This document shows positions 7,456 to 16,773 of a DNA stretch of 49,046 bases, piece after piece. Source of the stretch: Ilumatobacteraceae bacterium (lineage in GTDB: Bacteria > Actinomycetota > Acidimicrobiia > Acidimicrobiales > Ilumatobacteraceae); the NCBI GenBank assembly GCA_022843125.1, contig JALHOG010000038.1, positions 1-49,046 of the forward strand, in the 5' to 3' direction. The translations under genes were made by a program, and so were the position numbers. The notes beneath the pieces were generated by a model that saw only the letters and a program-made list of their open reading frames with translations, made no database searches and was not told the origin of the DNA. The stretch's first letter is position 1. Each line of letters starts with the position of its first letter.

Positions 7456-8529
7456 GTGACGGGAAGACTCCACATACGCAGGACCGGAACCACGGTGCTC
7501 GCCCTCGCGCTCATGACCGGGTGTGCCGGGGGGACGTCGTCGACCGACACGGCCATGTCGACAGCGGTCGCGCCGTCATCGAGTGCGCGTCTTGCCCCGC
7601 CGGGCGATGCAACGGTCGCGCCGCCCCAATCGACCACGACGCCCACGACCAGTACCACCGATCCCGACCCGGCCGCGACCGACTGCTCGCCCTCGGGTCG
7701 TCCGACCACGGTCGCCTACCGGACGATTCCCGGGTTCGACACGGACCTCACCAGCATCGACATCTACCCACCTCCGTCAACTCGGTGCGACGCACCGGTC
7801 GTGATGTGGGTCCACGGCGGCGGCTACCGGTCCGGCGACAAGGCGAACCGCATCCGCGACAAGGTGACGCTGTTCAACAGCGCCGGATGGATCCTCGTCA
7901 GCGTGAACTACCGCCTCACCGCCCCGGGTCAGGTCGCCTCGGCGGAGTTCCCCGACCACTACGACGACGTCGCTGCCGCGACCGCCTGGGTCCATGACCA
8001 CATCGCCTCGTACGGCGGCGACCCCGCCAGGATCGCACTGCTCGGCCACTCCGCCGGCGCCGACATCGTCGCCAACGTCGTCACCAACCCGACCTATCTC
8101 GACGCGTTCGGGTTGGGCCTGTCCGCGGTGAGGTGTGCCGGGCCGCTCGACACCGAAGGGTTCGACAAGACGGCCGCCAATGCCACCGACCCCGACGGCG
8201 ATCGAGAGCAGTGGAAGGCAGCGCTCGGCAACAACCCGGACTACGCCACCGCCACGTCGGCGACCATGCTGATCGAGCCCGACATCGGCATCCCGCCGAT
8301 GATCGGCGTCGTGCGCGGCACTCCACAGCGTCAGCGGATCGAGACCGCGTTCCTCGAGACGCTCACCGCGAACGGGATCGAGGCGACCACGATCGACGCC
8401 CGCTCGCTCACCCATGGCGGCGTCAACGCCAACATCGGCGCTCCCGGCGACACGGTGATGACCGCGCCACTCATGACGTTCCTCACCGACTGCTTCACAC
8501 GAGACCCCGACACAGGGGTGACGCCATGA
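7456..8529 (+). CDS. Lipoprotein alpha/beta-hydrolase (type IV carboxylesterase-like)
   Basis: 357 residues from a GTG start. The in-frame upstream part (from 7357) lacks a signal peptide and is rejected as the start. The n-region RLHIRRTGTT, a Leu/Ala core and LMTGC make a lipoprotein signal with the lipidated Cys at 23. A Thr/Ser/Pro-rich linker of about 60 residues then leads to the hydrolase domain. Visible motifs are the oxyanion-hole WVHGGGYRSG, the nucleophile elbow GHSAGAD, and a late His in SLTHGGVN. This is the HGGG/GxSxG pattern of the hormone-sensitive-lipase/BD-FAE esterase group. It probably acts on esters outside the membrane, and the substrate is unknown. Its stop overlaps the next esterase gene by 4 nt. 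Confidence 0.85.
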   Translation: MTGRLHIRRTGTTVLALALMTGCAGGTSSTDTAMSTAVAPSSSARLAPPGDATVAPPQSTTTPTTSTTDPDPAATDCSPSGRPTTVAYRTIPGFDTDLTSIDIYPPPSTRCDAPVVMWVHGGGYRSGDKANRIRDKVTLFNSAGWILVSVNYRLTAPGQVASAEFPDHYDDVAAATAWVHDHIASYGGDPARIALLGHSAGADIVANVVTNPTYLDAFGLGLSAVRCAGPLDTEGFDKTAANATDPDGDREQWKAALGNNPDYATATSATMLIEPDIGIPPMIGVVRGTPQRQRIETAFLETLTANGIEATTIDARSLTHGGVNANIGAPGDTVMTAPLMTFLTDCFTRDPDTGVTP

Positions 8530-9761
8530 ACCGCCGACACCACCGCATCGCGCTCGTCCTCCCCGTGGCGAGCCTGCTCGTCGCCGCATGCAGCGATGCC
8601 GACCCCGCGGCGACCACGGCGACCACTTCAACCACGGCGACCACTTCAACCACGGTGACCACGCCGACCACGCCGACGACCGCCGACTCGGCGGTGCCGG
8701 GTGACACCGAGGCGACCATCGCATCCACCACGACCGTCACGCCCGACACACCTCCCGACACGATCGACGCCCTCGGCTCGGTGCCGCGTAGCACCGAGGC
8801 GACCGCGGCACCGACTACGACCGGCGCGCTCGACACACCTCCCGACTCGACCGCCGACCTCAGCTCGGCGCCCGACACGACGGAGGTCCCCCTCTGGCCC
8901 TCGTTCCCTGCGATGACCTACGACGTCGTCGTCACCGCGGACATCGTGTACGGGCGCGGCGAGGTCGACGGTGGCGGGTCGTTCGTCGATCTGCTCCTCG
9001 ACCTCTACACGCCACAGGCCACCGGGCAGGCGGAACTTCCCGTGGTGGTCGTGGTGCACGGCGGCGGTTTCCGAGGCGGGTCGAAGACACAGCGCAACGT
9101 GGTCGACTGGGCACGGGGCTTCGCGGCGCGGGGATATCTGGTCGCGTCGATCGACTACCGGCTGTCGGGCATGAACCCGGTGCCCTCGTCACGGGTCCAA
9201 CCGATGGTCGACGCATTCATCGCCGTCGGCGGCACCGCACAGCAGATGGCTGCGATCGCCGCCATCGACGACACCCTGACCGCACTCGACTTCCTGATCG
9301 CCCGCCCGGACACCGCCGACACGATGACGACGCTGGTCGGCGGGTCGGCCGGCGCCGTCACGGTGGACTACGTGGCGTACGCCCTCGACGACTTCGGTAT
9401 CGAGCGCCCACCGATCGCCGCCGTCGTGTCGAACTGGGGCGGGCTTCCGGTCGGTGGCACGGCGGCGACGTTCGTCGACAACCCTGCGCCGTCCGTCGAC
9501 GCCCCGTACACGGAACCACCGGTGTACCTCGCCCATGCGACCGGCGACCCGACCGTGCCCTACGCGCTGTCGACCGCCATCGCCGCGCAAGCGTCAGCCG
9601 TCGGCCTCGATCACGAGTTCTATACGAAGGACGCGAACGTGCACGCCTTCGACCTGACGTCGAGCTTCGTCGCCTCCGGCGCCAGCGTGCTCGACGACCA
9701 GGTCACCTGGGTGACCTGCCGCCTGTACCCCCACCTCACCGACGCGCCCGAGTGCACCTGA
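8526..9761 (+). CDS. Second lipoprotein alpha/beta-hydrolase, coupled to the first
   Basis: 411 residues. The ATG overlaps the preceding stop (ATGA). The signal ends at LLVAAC (Cys22), giving a lipoprotein. Residues about 25-120 are a Thr/Pro/Ser/Asp-rich spacer containing an 18-bp coding repeat. The hydrolase domain follows, with VVHGGGFRGGSK (oxyanion), GGSAGAVTVDY (nucleophile Ser in GxSxG), ATGDPTVPY (acid) and NVHAFDL (His). The organisation parallels the first esterase, but overall similarity seems low outside the motifs, so this may be an old duplication or convergent pairing. A surface-attached esterase pair is the most economical reading. The exact substrate (short-chain esters, feruloyl or acetylated polymers) cannot be told from sequence. 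Confidence 0.85.
   Translation: MNRRHHRIALVLPVASLLVAACSDADPAATTATTSTTATTSTTVTTPTTPTTADSAVPGDTEATIASTTTVTPDTPPDTIDALGSVPRSTEATAAPTTTGALDTPPDSTADLSSAPDTTEVPLWPSFPAMTYDVVVTADIVYGRGEVDGGGSFVDLLLDLYTPQATGQAELPVVVVVHGGGFRGGSKTQRNVVDWARGFAARGYLVASIDYRLSGMNPVPSSRVQPMVDAFIAVGGTAQQMAAIAAIDDTLTALDFLIARPDTADTMTTLVGGSAGAVTVDYVAYALDDFGIERPPIAAVVSNWGGLPVGGTAATFVDNPAPSVDAPYTEPPVYLAHATGDPTVPYALSTAIAAQASAVGLDHEFYTKDANVHAFDLTSSFVASGASVLDDQVTWVTCRLYPHLTDAPECT
8613..8662 (+). repeat. 18-bp tandem repeat coding for the Thr-rich lipoprotein linker
   Basis: The unit accacggcgaccacttca occurs at 8613-8630 and 8631-8648, with a partial third copy to 8662. It encodes TTATTS repeats. The 18-bp period keeps the frame, so copy-number slippage would only lengthen or shorten the linker between the lipid anchor and the enzyme domain. 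Confidence 0.8.
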
Positions 9762-10039
9762 GCCGTCGCCTCGGCGAGCTGTGCCAGGCGTCGCCTGAGG
9801 GCCGACGACTCGGCTGGTGCCGCCGCCGACCGGTGGTGAGTCGTGAACGACTTATGGCCCTGGGGGGAGGACGAACGTCGGACGATGATGGGCGTGGGCG
9901 CCGACGTCGGTTTGCGCTCACGAGGATGGTCATCGGTGTCGTCGAGTCTCGCCAGTTCCCTGTTGATCGGGCGTGTCGCGGTCAACGGGCGCGGAGTCCG
10001 GCCGGCTGGCGCGCTCCGTCACGATGCTGGCGGGTAGTG

Positions 10040-12562
10040 ATGATCGCTGGAGGCTCCCGGGGTTCGGTCGGCGCCCGACCCCAGGGTTTGTCGTCGTCGG
10101 AGGCGGCGGCGCGCCTCGGGCGCGACGGACCGAACGTGATCGTGCCCGAGGCGAGGGCGTCACGGTGGAAGCGGCTGTTGGGGCCGTTGAGTGACCCGAT
10201 GGTGGCGCTGCTGTTGGTGGCGGCGCCGACGTATCTGTTGATCGGCGAGACGACCGATGCAATCGTGGCGCTCGTCGCGCTGGGACCGATCGCAGCAGTG
10301 GGCTGGCTGATGGAGTCCCGTGCCGAACGGACGCTCGAGCAGTTACGTCGGCTCACCGCGTTGACGGCTGTGGTGACGAGGGATGGTCAGGAGCGGTCGG
10401 TTCCGGTCGACGAGGTCGTGGTCGGCGACATCATCCAGGTGCGCGAGGGTGATGTGGTCCCGGCCGATACAGTGGTGACGTCGTCGTCGCAGGTGATGGT
10501 GGACGAGTCGTCGTTGACCGGTGAGTCGCTCCCGGTCGACAAGCACTCCGGTCAAGCAGACGAACAGGCGTTGGCGTTGTGGGCAGGTACGACGGTGTTG
10601 ACCGGCAGCGCCGAGGCAGTGGTCGTGGCGACCGGGTCGGCGACGCGCTACGGCCAGATCGGTGGGCTTCTCGCGAACGCGCGAGCGTCGCGGACCCCGC
10701 TGCAAGTGGCACTCGGAAAGCTGGTCGCGGCGTTGACGGTGGTGGCGCTCGTGTTCTGCGCGGCGGTGATCGTCGCCGAGTTGCTGCACGGAGACGGCTG
10801 GGGTGAGGCGGTGATCGCCGGGGTGAGCTTGGCGATCGCGGCCATCCCGGAGGAGTTCTCGATGGTGTACACGCTGTACCTGGCGATGGGAGCGTGGCGC
10901 CTGGCGCAGCATCGTGCGCTGGTGCGACGGTTGCCGAGCGTCGAGACGCTCGGATCGACGACGGTGATCTGCACCGACAAGACCGGCACGCTCACCGAGG
11001 GGCGGCTCGCCGTGACGGCCATCTGGACGCCGGCCGACGGCGCCGTCGTCGACGGTCACCCCATGAGTGAAGACGGTCAGGCGCTGGTGGAGGCCGCCGT
11101 GCGGGCGTCCGAACCGTCGCCGTTCGATCCGCTCGATCTCGCCATCGTCGCGTTCGCCACCGGTCACGGTGTCGATGTCGAGCGACTGCACCGTGATGAG
11201 CTCGCTGCTGACTGGCCGTTCGATTCGACAGATCGCTATCTCACCCATGCCTGGCTGGCCGATGATGGGCGGAACCGGTTGGTGGCTGCGAAAGGTGCGA
11301 TCGAAGGAGTCCTCGCCCACAGCGCCGTCGACGCTGCCGTGCGTTCGGGAGCCGATGCGGCGAACACCACCTTCAGCGAGCAGGGGATGCGGGTGATCGC
11401 AGTGGCGGCGGGCGAAGCCGCGGCGAGTGCGACCGGCCGCAGCGACGACGAAGCTGCGTTGCGCTTCGCGGGGCTCATCGCGTTCAGCGATCCGCTTCGC
11501 GAGGGAGTTCCGGAGGCGTTGCGCGAGTGCCGGGCTGCCGGCATTCGGGTGGTCATGATCACCGGTGATCATCCTGCGACGGCGCATGCGGTCGCGTCGG
11601 GGCTCGGGCTTCCGCACGAGCGCTCCGGCGTCGACCTGATCGCCACGGGCGCCGACATCGACGCAGCCGACGCGTCTCGACTCGACGAGCTTGCGGCGGA
11701 GACCAACATCTTCGCTCGGACACGCCCCGAGCAAAAACACCTCTTGGTCGAAGCGTTGCGTCGTCGCGGCGAAGTGGTGGCAATGACCGGTGACGGGATC
11801 AACGATGCGCCCGCGCTACGGGAAGCCGACATCGGTGTGGCGATGGGTGCTCGTGGGACGGCGGTGGCGCGCGAGTCCGCGGCGATCGTGTTGCTCGACG
11901 ACAACTTCTCGACGATCGTTGCCGCGGTCCGCGACGGCCGTCGGATCTTCGACAACCTGACGCGCGCGTTCGCCTATCTGATCGCGTTCCATCCGCCTTT
12001 GCTGCTGAGCGCGCTGATCATCCCACTCCTCGGGCAGCCGCTGTTGTTGCTCCCGATTCACCTGGTCGTGCTCGAGCTGTTGCTGCATCCGATCGTGTCG
12101 CTCGTGTTCCAGGCCGACCCGGCGAGCGACGACGCGATGCGACGACCACCTCGCCCGGTCGGCGACGCCCTCCGACTCCGCACGCTCGCTCCCGCGTACG
12201 CCGTCGGGTTACTCCTCGCCGCTGTCCTGATCGCGGTGTATCTGTTGGCGCTCGACAACTGGCCGGAGGACCGTGCTCGAGCCTTGGCGTTCTGTACGTT
12301 GCTGGCGAGCCAGCCGCTGCTGTTGCTGAGCATGCGGAGCCCGGAGCGTCCGCTGTGGGCTCGCGGCCAGCAGTGGACCCGCACCGTGGTCTCGGTCATC
12401 GCCGTCTTGGTGATCGTGACGTTGGCGTGCGTCTACGTCGGCCCGTTGGCCGAGCTGCTCCATCTCGAACCGTTCCCGGCGCCGTGGTGGCTGGTTGTCG
12501 TGGCGGCGGCGTCGACTGCGATGTCGTTGGAGCCCCTCAAGCGGCATCGCCGCCGACCGTGA
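10040..12562 (+). CDS. Cation-transporting P-type ATPase (P2-like)
   Basis: 840 residues from ATG 10040. The frame is open upstream to 9752, but that part has no transporter sequence. Diagnostic motifs are the N-terminal cation-ATPase domain (GLSSSEAAARLGRDGPNVI), the actuator loop TGES, the M4 ion-site motif AAIPEEFSMV, the phosphorylation site CTDKTGTLTEG (Asp313), the MITGDHPATA loop and the hinge MTGDGINDAPAL. About ten membrane helices fit the type II plan. IPEE rather than PEGL in M4 is typical of a subgroup whose ion is not established, so I do not name calcium. In M6 the expected acidic position reads ELLLHPIVSLVFQ (His instead of Asp), see findings. It converges on the VIT gene with only 6 bp between stops. 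The 278 bp upstream (9762-10039) hold no supported feature. Confidence 0.92.
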   Translation: MIAGGSRGSVGARPQGLSSSEAAARLGRDGPNVIVPEARASRWKRLLGPLSDPMVALLLVAAPTYLLIGETTDAIVALVALGPIAAVGWLMESRAERTLEQLRRLTALTAVVTRDGQERSVPVDEVVVGDIIQVREGDVVPADTVVTSSSQVMVDESSLTGESLPVDKHSGQADEQALALWAGTTVLTGSAEAVVVATGSATRYGQIGGLLANARASRTPLQVALGKLVAALTVVALVFCAAVIVAELLHGDGWGEAVIAGVSLAIAAIPEEFSMVYTLYLAMGAWRLAQHRALVRRLPSVETLGSTTVICTDKTGTLTEGRLAVTAIWTPADGAVVDGHPMSEDGQALVEAAVRASEPSPFDPLDLAIVAFATGHGVDVERLHRDELAADWPFDSTDRYLTHAWLADDGRNRLVAAKGAIEGVLAHSAVDAAVRSGADAANTTFSEQGMRVIAVAAGEAAASATGRSDDEAALRFAGLIAFSDPLREGVPEALRECRAAGIRVVMITGDHPATAHAVASGLGLPHERSGVDLIATGADIDAADASRLDELAAETNIFARTRPEQKHLLVEALRRRGEVVAMTGDGINDAPALREADIGVAMGARGTAVARESAAIVLLDDNFSTIVAAVRDGRRIFDNLTRAFAYLIAFHPPLLLSALIIPLLGQPLLLLPIHLVVLELLLHPIVSLVFQADPASDDAMRRPPRPVGDALRLRTLAPAYAVGLLLAAVLIAVYLLALDNWPEDRARALAFCTLLASQPLLLLSMRSPERPLWARGQQWTRTVVSVIAVLVIVTLACVYVGPLAELLHLEPFPAPWWLVVVAAASTAMSLEPLKRHRRRP

Positions 12563-12568
12563 GGCTCG

Positions 12569-13279
12569 TCAGATCGCGGCGCCGGTCAGACGGCCGATCG
12601 CAAGGGAGATCGCGAGTGCGAGCGCCCCTCCGATGAGGACTCTGATCGCGGCGCGGCGCTGGGGAGCACCGCCGAGTCGTGCGCCGACGGCACCGAGGGT
12701 GACGAGCCCGGCGAGCGTGACCAGCATCGTGAGCGGTACGCGCAGCGTGTCGGATGCGAGCGCGACGATGAGGATCGGGACGATCGCGCCCACGACGAAG
12801 CTCGATGCCGACACGACGGCGGCTTGGGCGGGGTTGGCGAGCGCGTCGACGTCGAAGCCGAGTTCCTCACGAGCGTGCACGCGGATCGCATCGGCCTGGG
12901 AGAGTTCGTCGGCGACCTGACGGGCGAGCGGTTCGCTGAGCCCGCGTGCCCGGTAGATCTGGACGAGTTCCTCTCGCTCGGCGTCGGGATCGGCGGCGAG
13001 TTCGCCGCGCTCGCGTTCGAGGTCGGCTCGTTCGGTGTCGCGTTGAGAGCTGACGGAGACGTACTCGCCGGCCGCCATCGAAAGTGCTCCTGCCGTGAGC
13101 CCGGCGATTCCGGCGACGAGGATCACGGAGCGGCTGCTGTCGGCGGCGGCAACCCCGACCATCAGACTGGCGGTCGATATGAGACCGTCGTTGGCGCCGA
13201 GCACCGCAGCTCGGAGCCATGCCGCTCGCCCACCGAGGTGACGTTCGGGTGCGACCTGGTCGGGTTGGGCTCGAGTCAT
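12569..13279 (-). CDS. VIT1/CCC1-family metal (iron/manganese) transporter
   Basis: 236 residues. The first helix contains the family signature RAAVLGANDGLISTASLMVG (about 23-42). The second holds the GALSMAAGEYVSVSSQRD motif that carries the metal-site Glu/Ser/Met residues. A charged cytoplasmic domain (about 80-140, with many Glu/Arg and a REELGFDVDAL segment) acts in the family as a metal-binding and dimerisation region. Three C-terminal helices follow. Known relatives move Fe2+ or Mn2+ out of the cytoplasm by proton exchange. All five expected helices are present, so it looks complete. It converges with the P-type ATPase gene, and whether they act on the same ion is not shown. Confidence 0.9.
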   Translation of the reverse strand: MTRAQPDQVAPERHLGGRAAWLRAAVLGANDGLISTASLMVGVAAADSSRSVILVAGIAGLTAGALSMAAGEYVSVSSQRDTERADLERERGELAADPDAEREELVQIYRARGLSEPLARQVADELSQADAIRVHAREELGFDVDALANPAQAAVVSASSFVVGAIVPILIVALASDTLRVPLTMLVTLAGLVTLGAVGARLGGAPQRRAAIRVLIGGALALAISLAIGRLTGAAI

Positions 13280-13378
13280 CGTGGTCCGATCATGACCGAC
13301 TCACGCCGCGATGTGGCGGCATGGCCGTTCGACACGTCACGCGGGACGGTATCGAGATCACACGAAGGCATGCGGCGA

Positions 13379-14017
13379 TCAGACGAGGCGGGCGATCACG
13401 TTGATCGTCGTGGCGATGATCGCCACGTTGAAGAGGAACGCGAGGAGCGAGTGGCGGAGCACCGTTGCCCGAATCGCCGGGTCGGTGATGGCGGTGTCGG
13501 ACACCTGGAACGTCATGCCGATGGTGAATCCGAGGTAGGCGAAGTCGCGGTATGAGGGTTCCTGACCACCGGGGAACTCCACTCCACCGACCACCGAGCC
13601 GCCGTAGTACAGGTGCGAGTAGCGGATCACGAACATGGTGTTGACCACGAACCAGGCGAGCACGACTGCCATCAGCGAGGCGGCCGTGAGCGTGAACGCG
13701 AGCCTCGTCGCTGCCGTGGACGCACGGTGGAGCGCAGCCACGACTGCGAAGAGGCTCATCACGCTCGACGCGACGAGCACGTAGCGGGCGGCGGCACGGC
13801 TGTCGTCTTCGCGGGTGGCCACCTGCGCAGTCCTCGAGGGGTCGAGGTGCCCGATCTCGAACCAGATCCACAGCAGGAGCAGTGCAGCGGTCGTGCCCCA
13901 ACCGGCAAGCACTGCGAGTTGCCATGGTGCGACGATCGCGAGTGCGGCTCCGGCGATGACGCCGACAGCGGAGCACGCTGCGACGCGACGACGCTCGGAA
14001 CTCGCGGGCAGCTTCAT
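13379..14017 (-). CDS. DUF1345 family membrane protein
   Basis: 212 residues with about five hydrophobic helices (near 14-32, 33-50, 78-98, 105-128 and 185-208). The conserved late motif YRDFAYLGFTIGMTFQVSDT, followed by R..LRHSLLAFLFN, identifies the DUF1345 family. The family's function is unknown. It lies upstream of the VIT gene on the same strand with a 99-bp gap, so co-transcription is possible but not shown. The start is an ATG with only a weak GGACC-like ribosome site. Confidence 0.85.
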   Translation of the reverse strand: MKLPASSERRRVAACSAVGVIAGAALAIVAPWQLAVLAGWGTTAALLLLWIWFEIGHLDPSRTAQVATREDDSRAAARYVLVASSVMSLFAVVAALHRASTAATRLAFTLTAASLMAVVLAWFVVNTMFVIRYSHLYYGGSVVGGVEFPGGQEPSYRDFAYLGFTIGMTFQVSDTAITDPAIRATVLRHSLLAFLFNVAIIATTINVIARLV

Positions 14018-14171
14018 GCAGGGCGGGTCCCGGTGAGACGTCGACGCTCCGCGTAGGCACCAGCCGATGCGACGCGGTTCACGTCGACAGGGCGGCGTCG
14101 GGTCGGCATCCGGTCATGGTACGGCCCGGGTCCGCTCTCGGTGCCCGACGGCCCGGAAGGTCTCGGTGGTC

Positions 14172-15998
14172 TCACCCGAGCGCGTCGGACCAGCGTTCTC
14201 CCCGGAGGCTCCGCTCGGCGAGCTCGAACATCCGGGCGAACGACTCACCGGCCGAGCGCAGACCGATGACGCCATGGCCGGCGTCGAACCAGTCGATCAG
14301 CACATCGCCGCCGCAGTCCCGGAGCCTGTCGACATAGCGCTGCGCCTGTGTCGCCGGGGTACGCGTATCGCGCGTGCCCTGGTTCAGCCACACCGACCCG
14401 ATGACGCGCTCGACGAAGTTCACGGCCGACCGCTCCGCCCACACGTCGGGCACCTCCTTCGGTGATCCGCCGAGGAAGCCGGCCCACGCGCGCTGGAGCG
14501 CCGGGTTCATGTCGTCCCACGCCGCGTTCCAGTCGGCCATGGCGATGTGGGCGAGCCCGCCGGCGAAGACCCCTGGGAGTCGGCCCATCGCCAGCAGGGT
14601 GAGGTGCCCGCCGTACGACTCGCCCGTGATGAACGACGTCGCCGGGTCGGCGAGACCCTGGCCGCGCATCCACTGCACTGCCGCTTCGATGTCCTCCAGC
14701 TCCCGGTCGCTGGCGCATCCCCAGAAGCCCTCGCGGAACGCCCGACCGAACGTGACCGAGCCGCGGTAGTTCAGCGAGCCGTACGCGAATCCGGCGTCGA
14801 GCCACTCCTGCGCCCACGGCGAGTAGGCGTCGACGGCGGCGAGGTTGGGCCCGCCGTGCACCTCGAGCACGGTGCCGCGCGCCTCACCGGCGGGCCTGCC
14901 GAACCACAGCTGCGCCAGGGTGCCGTCACGGCTCCCGACCAGGACGGAGGTGAGCCGGTGTCCGGCGGGCACCCGTGCCGGCGGGATGAGCTCGACGAGT
15001 CGACCGTCACGATCGAGCCGAGACACCCGTCGCGGTTCGGCCCACGTGGAGCTCACGACGGCGACCGATCCGTCGCTGCGGAAGTAGGAGGTGGCGATCC
15101 GGTCGTGGGTCGCAGCGACGTCGGGTTCGACGACGCTCCCGAGCCCCTCGGCGGTCACCGTCGCCGAGCGCGTCGCCTCGTCGCAGCGCACGAGCCGGTG
15201 CACACCCCCGTCGACGTGCACGGCGAGCACCGCGCCGTCGCGTGGATGCCAGTCGAGGGCGAACACCTCACCGTCGAACGTCTCGAGATCGAAGTCGGTG
15301 CGCTCCCCGGTGCGCGGGTCCCAGATGCAGGGGCGGGCGAAGCCGGACCGTTCGGTCGACACGAGCAGGCGCGGATCGCCGGGCTCGCGCGAGAAGCACA
15401 CCGAGCGCACCGGGCCGAGCGGCATGTCGTCGAGGACGGCGACCACCTCGGCCGAGGTCACGTCCACCACCGTCGCCGCCGGGCGCCGGACACCGGGGTT
15501 GTGGTCGGTGGTGTCGACGACCACCAGCGAACCGTCGGCCGAGACGCGCCCCCACCACGCCTCGTCGGGCGAGCTGAACACGCGCCGCGCCGACCCCCAC
15601 GGCGCCATGGGAATCACGACCACGTGGAAGCCCGACGCGTCGACGACCGTCGCGACCAGGGTCGACCCGTCGGCGCTCGCCCCCAGACCGCGCAGCACGT
15701 ACGGACCGAGGTCGGGCGTGAGCGGCACCACGACGCCGCCGTCGACCGACCGAGCAACGAGACCACCGACCTCGGACCCGCCGTCGTCGTCGAGGTCGAC
15801 GACCCACGCACCGTCAGGGCTGAGGATCGCGTCGAGACTGACCGGGAACGGCAACACCTCGGACACACCGGCCCGGTCCGTGCCGTCCCACCGACGACCG
15901 ATCAGGTGATCGGGTCCGTTCTCGACGAGCAGCGCGAGATCGCCGCCGCCCGCCGGCCGCACGCTGAGGAGATGGGGAATGGAAAACCTGGCCGACAT
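14172..15998 (-). CDS. S9 family serine peptidase (prolyl oligopeptidase/acylaminoacyl type)
   Basis: 608 residues from ATG 15998, preferred over 16133 because the extra N-terminus is Arg/Ser-rich and unlike protein. Residues about 1-370 are a beta-propeller with repeated blade patterns (LSPDGAWVVDLDDDGG, SADGSLVVVDTTDH, DWHPRDGAVLAV). The C-terminal alpha/beta-hydrolase domain has HGGPN (oxyanion), the nucleophile TGESYGGHLTL, acid NQGTRDTRTP, and His in FDAGHGVIGLRS. These are the family's Ser-Asp-His residues in the right order. There is no signal peptide, so it is probably cytosolic and cleaves short peptides. It is divergent from the next small gene. Confidence 0.9.
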   Translation of the reverse strand: MSARFSIPHLLSVRPAGGGDLALLVENGPDHLIGRRWDGTDRAGVSEVLPFPVSLDAILSPDGAWVVDLDDDGGSEVGGLVARSVDGGVVVPLTPDLGPYVLRGLGASADGSTLVATVVDASGFHVVVIPMAPWGSARRVFSSPDEAWWGRVSADGSLVVVDTTDHNPGVRRPAATVVDVTSAEVVAVLDDMPLGPVRSVCFSREPGDPRLLVSTERSGFARPCIWDPRTGERTDFDLETFDGEVFALDWHPRDGAVLAVHVDGGVHRLVRCDEATRSATVTAEGLGSVVEPDVAATHDRIATSYFRSDGSVAVVSSTWAEPRRVSRLDRDGRLVELIPPARVPAGHRLTSVLVGSRDGTLAQLWFGRPAGEARGTVLEVHGGPNLAAVDAYSPWAQEWLDAGFAYGSLNYRGSVTFGRAFREGFWGCASDRELEDIEAAVQWMRGQGLADPATSFITGESYGGHLTLLAMGRLPGVFAGGLAHIAMADWNAAWDDMNPALQRAWAGFLGGSPKEVPDVWAERSAVNFVERVIGSVWLNQGTRDTRTPATQAQRYVDRLRDCGGDVLIDWFDAGHGVIGLRSAGESFARMFELAERSLRGERWSDALG

Positions 15999-16156
15999 GG
16001 AACCCCGATCAAGAGTGCTTCGTGCTACGGATCCACCACATCGAAGCCCAAACCCCCCGACGTGTTCCACCGGCGAGCTCGTCGAGCGGCTCGGTCTTGG
16101 TGACCACCTCACCTCGGCGCGCTGCCGGGGCACCCTCGTCCGGATCGACGCGTATC

Positions 16157-16597
16157 GTGCGGCGGGTGGAGCGGACGTTCTTCCATCAGGTGCAGGACGT
16201 GTTCGAGGGGTTCGTGCTCGACGTCGGCGGCGTGCTTCACACGACGGCGCACGGGCGCGGCCTCAAGGTCTGGTACGACGACGCGACGCGGGAGCACTAC
16301 GAGGCTCAGCTCATCCGCGTCGGCGACGGCACCGTGCTCGAGATCGGGTTCCATGCGGAGCACCCGAAGGTCGCCGCGAACGAGGCCGTGCTCACTCGCC
16401 TTCTCGGGAGCGAGCGCGCGTGGCGTCGAGACCTCGGCGACGAACCCGAAGCGGGCGCGTTCATCGGCGTCGACAGGTGGCGCCGGATCTCGGAGACCTG
16501 GGACGAACCCGACCCCGATGACATCGACGACGCGATCGAGATCGCGGCCCGGCTCGCGGATTACGTCTCGGTGCTGGAGCCACTGAGACGGGCGTGA
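16157..16597 (+). CDS. Conserved-looking protein of unknown function
   Basis: About 146 residues from a GTG at 16157. Another GTG at 16166 is equally possible, and the upstream frame is low-quality. The sequence is soluble and mixed alpha/beta: FFHQVQDVFEGFVLDVGGVL, then a basic/aromatic turn (GRGLKVWYDDATREHYEAQL), a strand LEIGFHAEH and an acidic C-terminal helix ending DYVSVLEPLRRA. Codon use is strong, so the gene is real. No motif lets me assign a function. It starts about 160 bp from the divergent S9 peptidase. The 176 bp after it (16598-16773) converge on the next minus-strand gene and hold nothing I can support. Confidence 0.65.
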   Translation: MRRVERTFFHQVQDVFEGFVLDVGGVLHTTAHGRGLKVWYDDATREHYEAQLIRVGDGTVLEIGFHAEHPKVAANEAVLTRLLGSERAWRRDLGDEPEAGAFIGVDRWRRISETWDEPDPDDIDDAIEIAARLADYVSVLEPLRRA

Positions 16598-16773
16598 GCG
16601 ATGGCGAGTCGGTCGCGTCCGATCGCGACGTCCGCCCGCTCGGACCAGAGCGACCTACTGCGAGGACAATGTCGTACTCCAGGTCGCTGCGCTCCTGGCC
16701 TCCACCTCCACCGTCGATCTGAGGCCGCCACGCTTTCGCTGAAGGGGAGCTTCGCCGGCGGAAGGTCGCCGGA

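Noticed and set aside
8613..8662. Tandem repeat as a regulatory site
   Set aside because: It lies inside a lipoprotein linker, keeps the frame, and codes for simple Thr/Ser repeats.
14547..16103. 518-codon plus-strand open frame
   Set aside because: It is antisense to the S9 peptidase, whose catalytic motifs are intact. The translation is Arg/Asp/His-rich shadow sequence.
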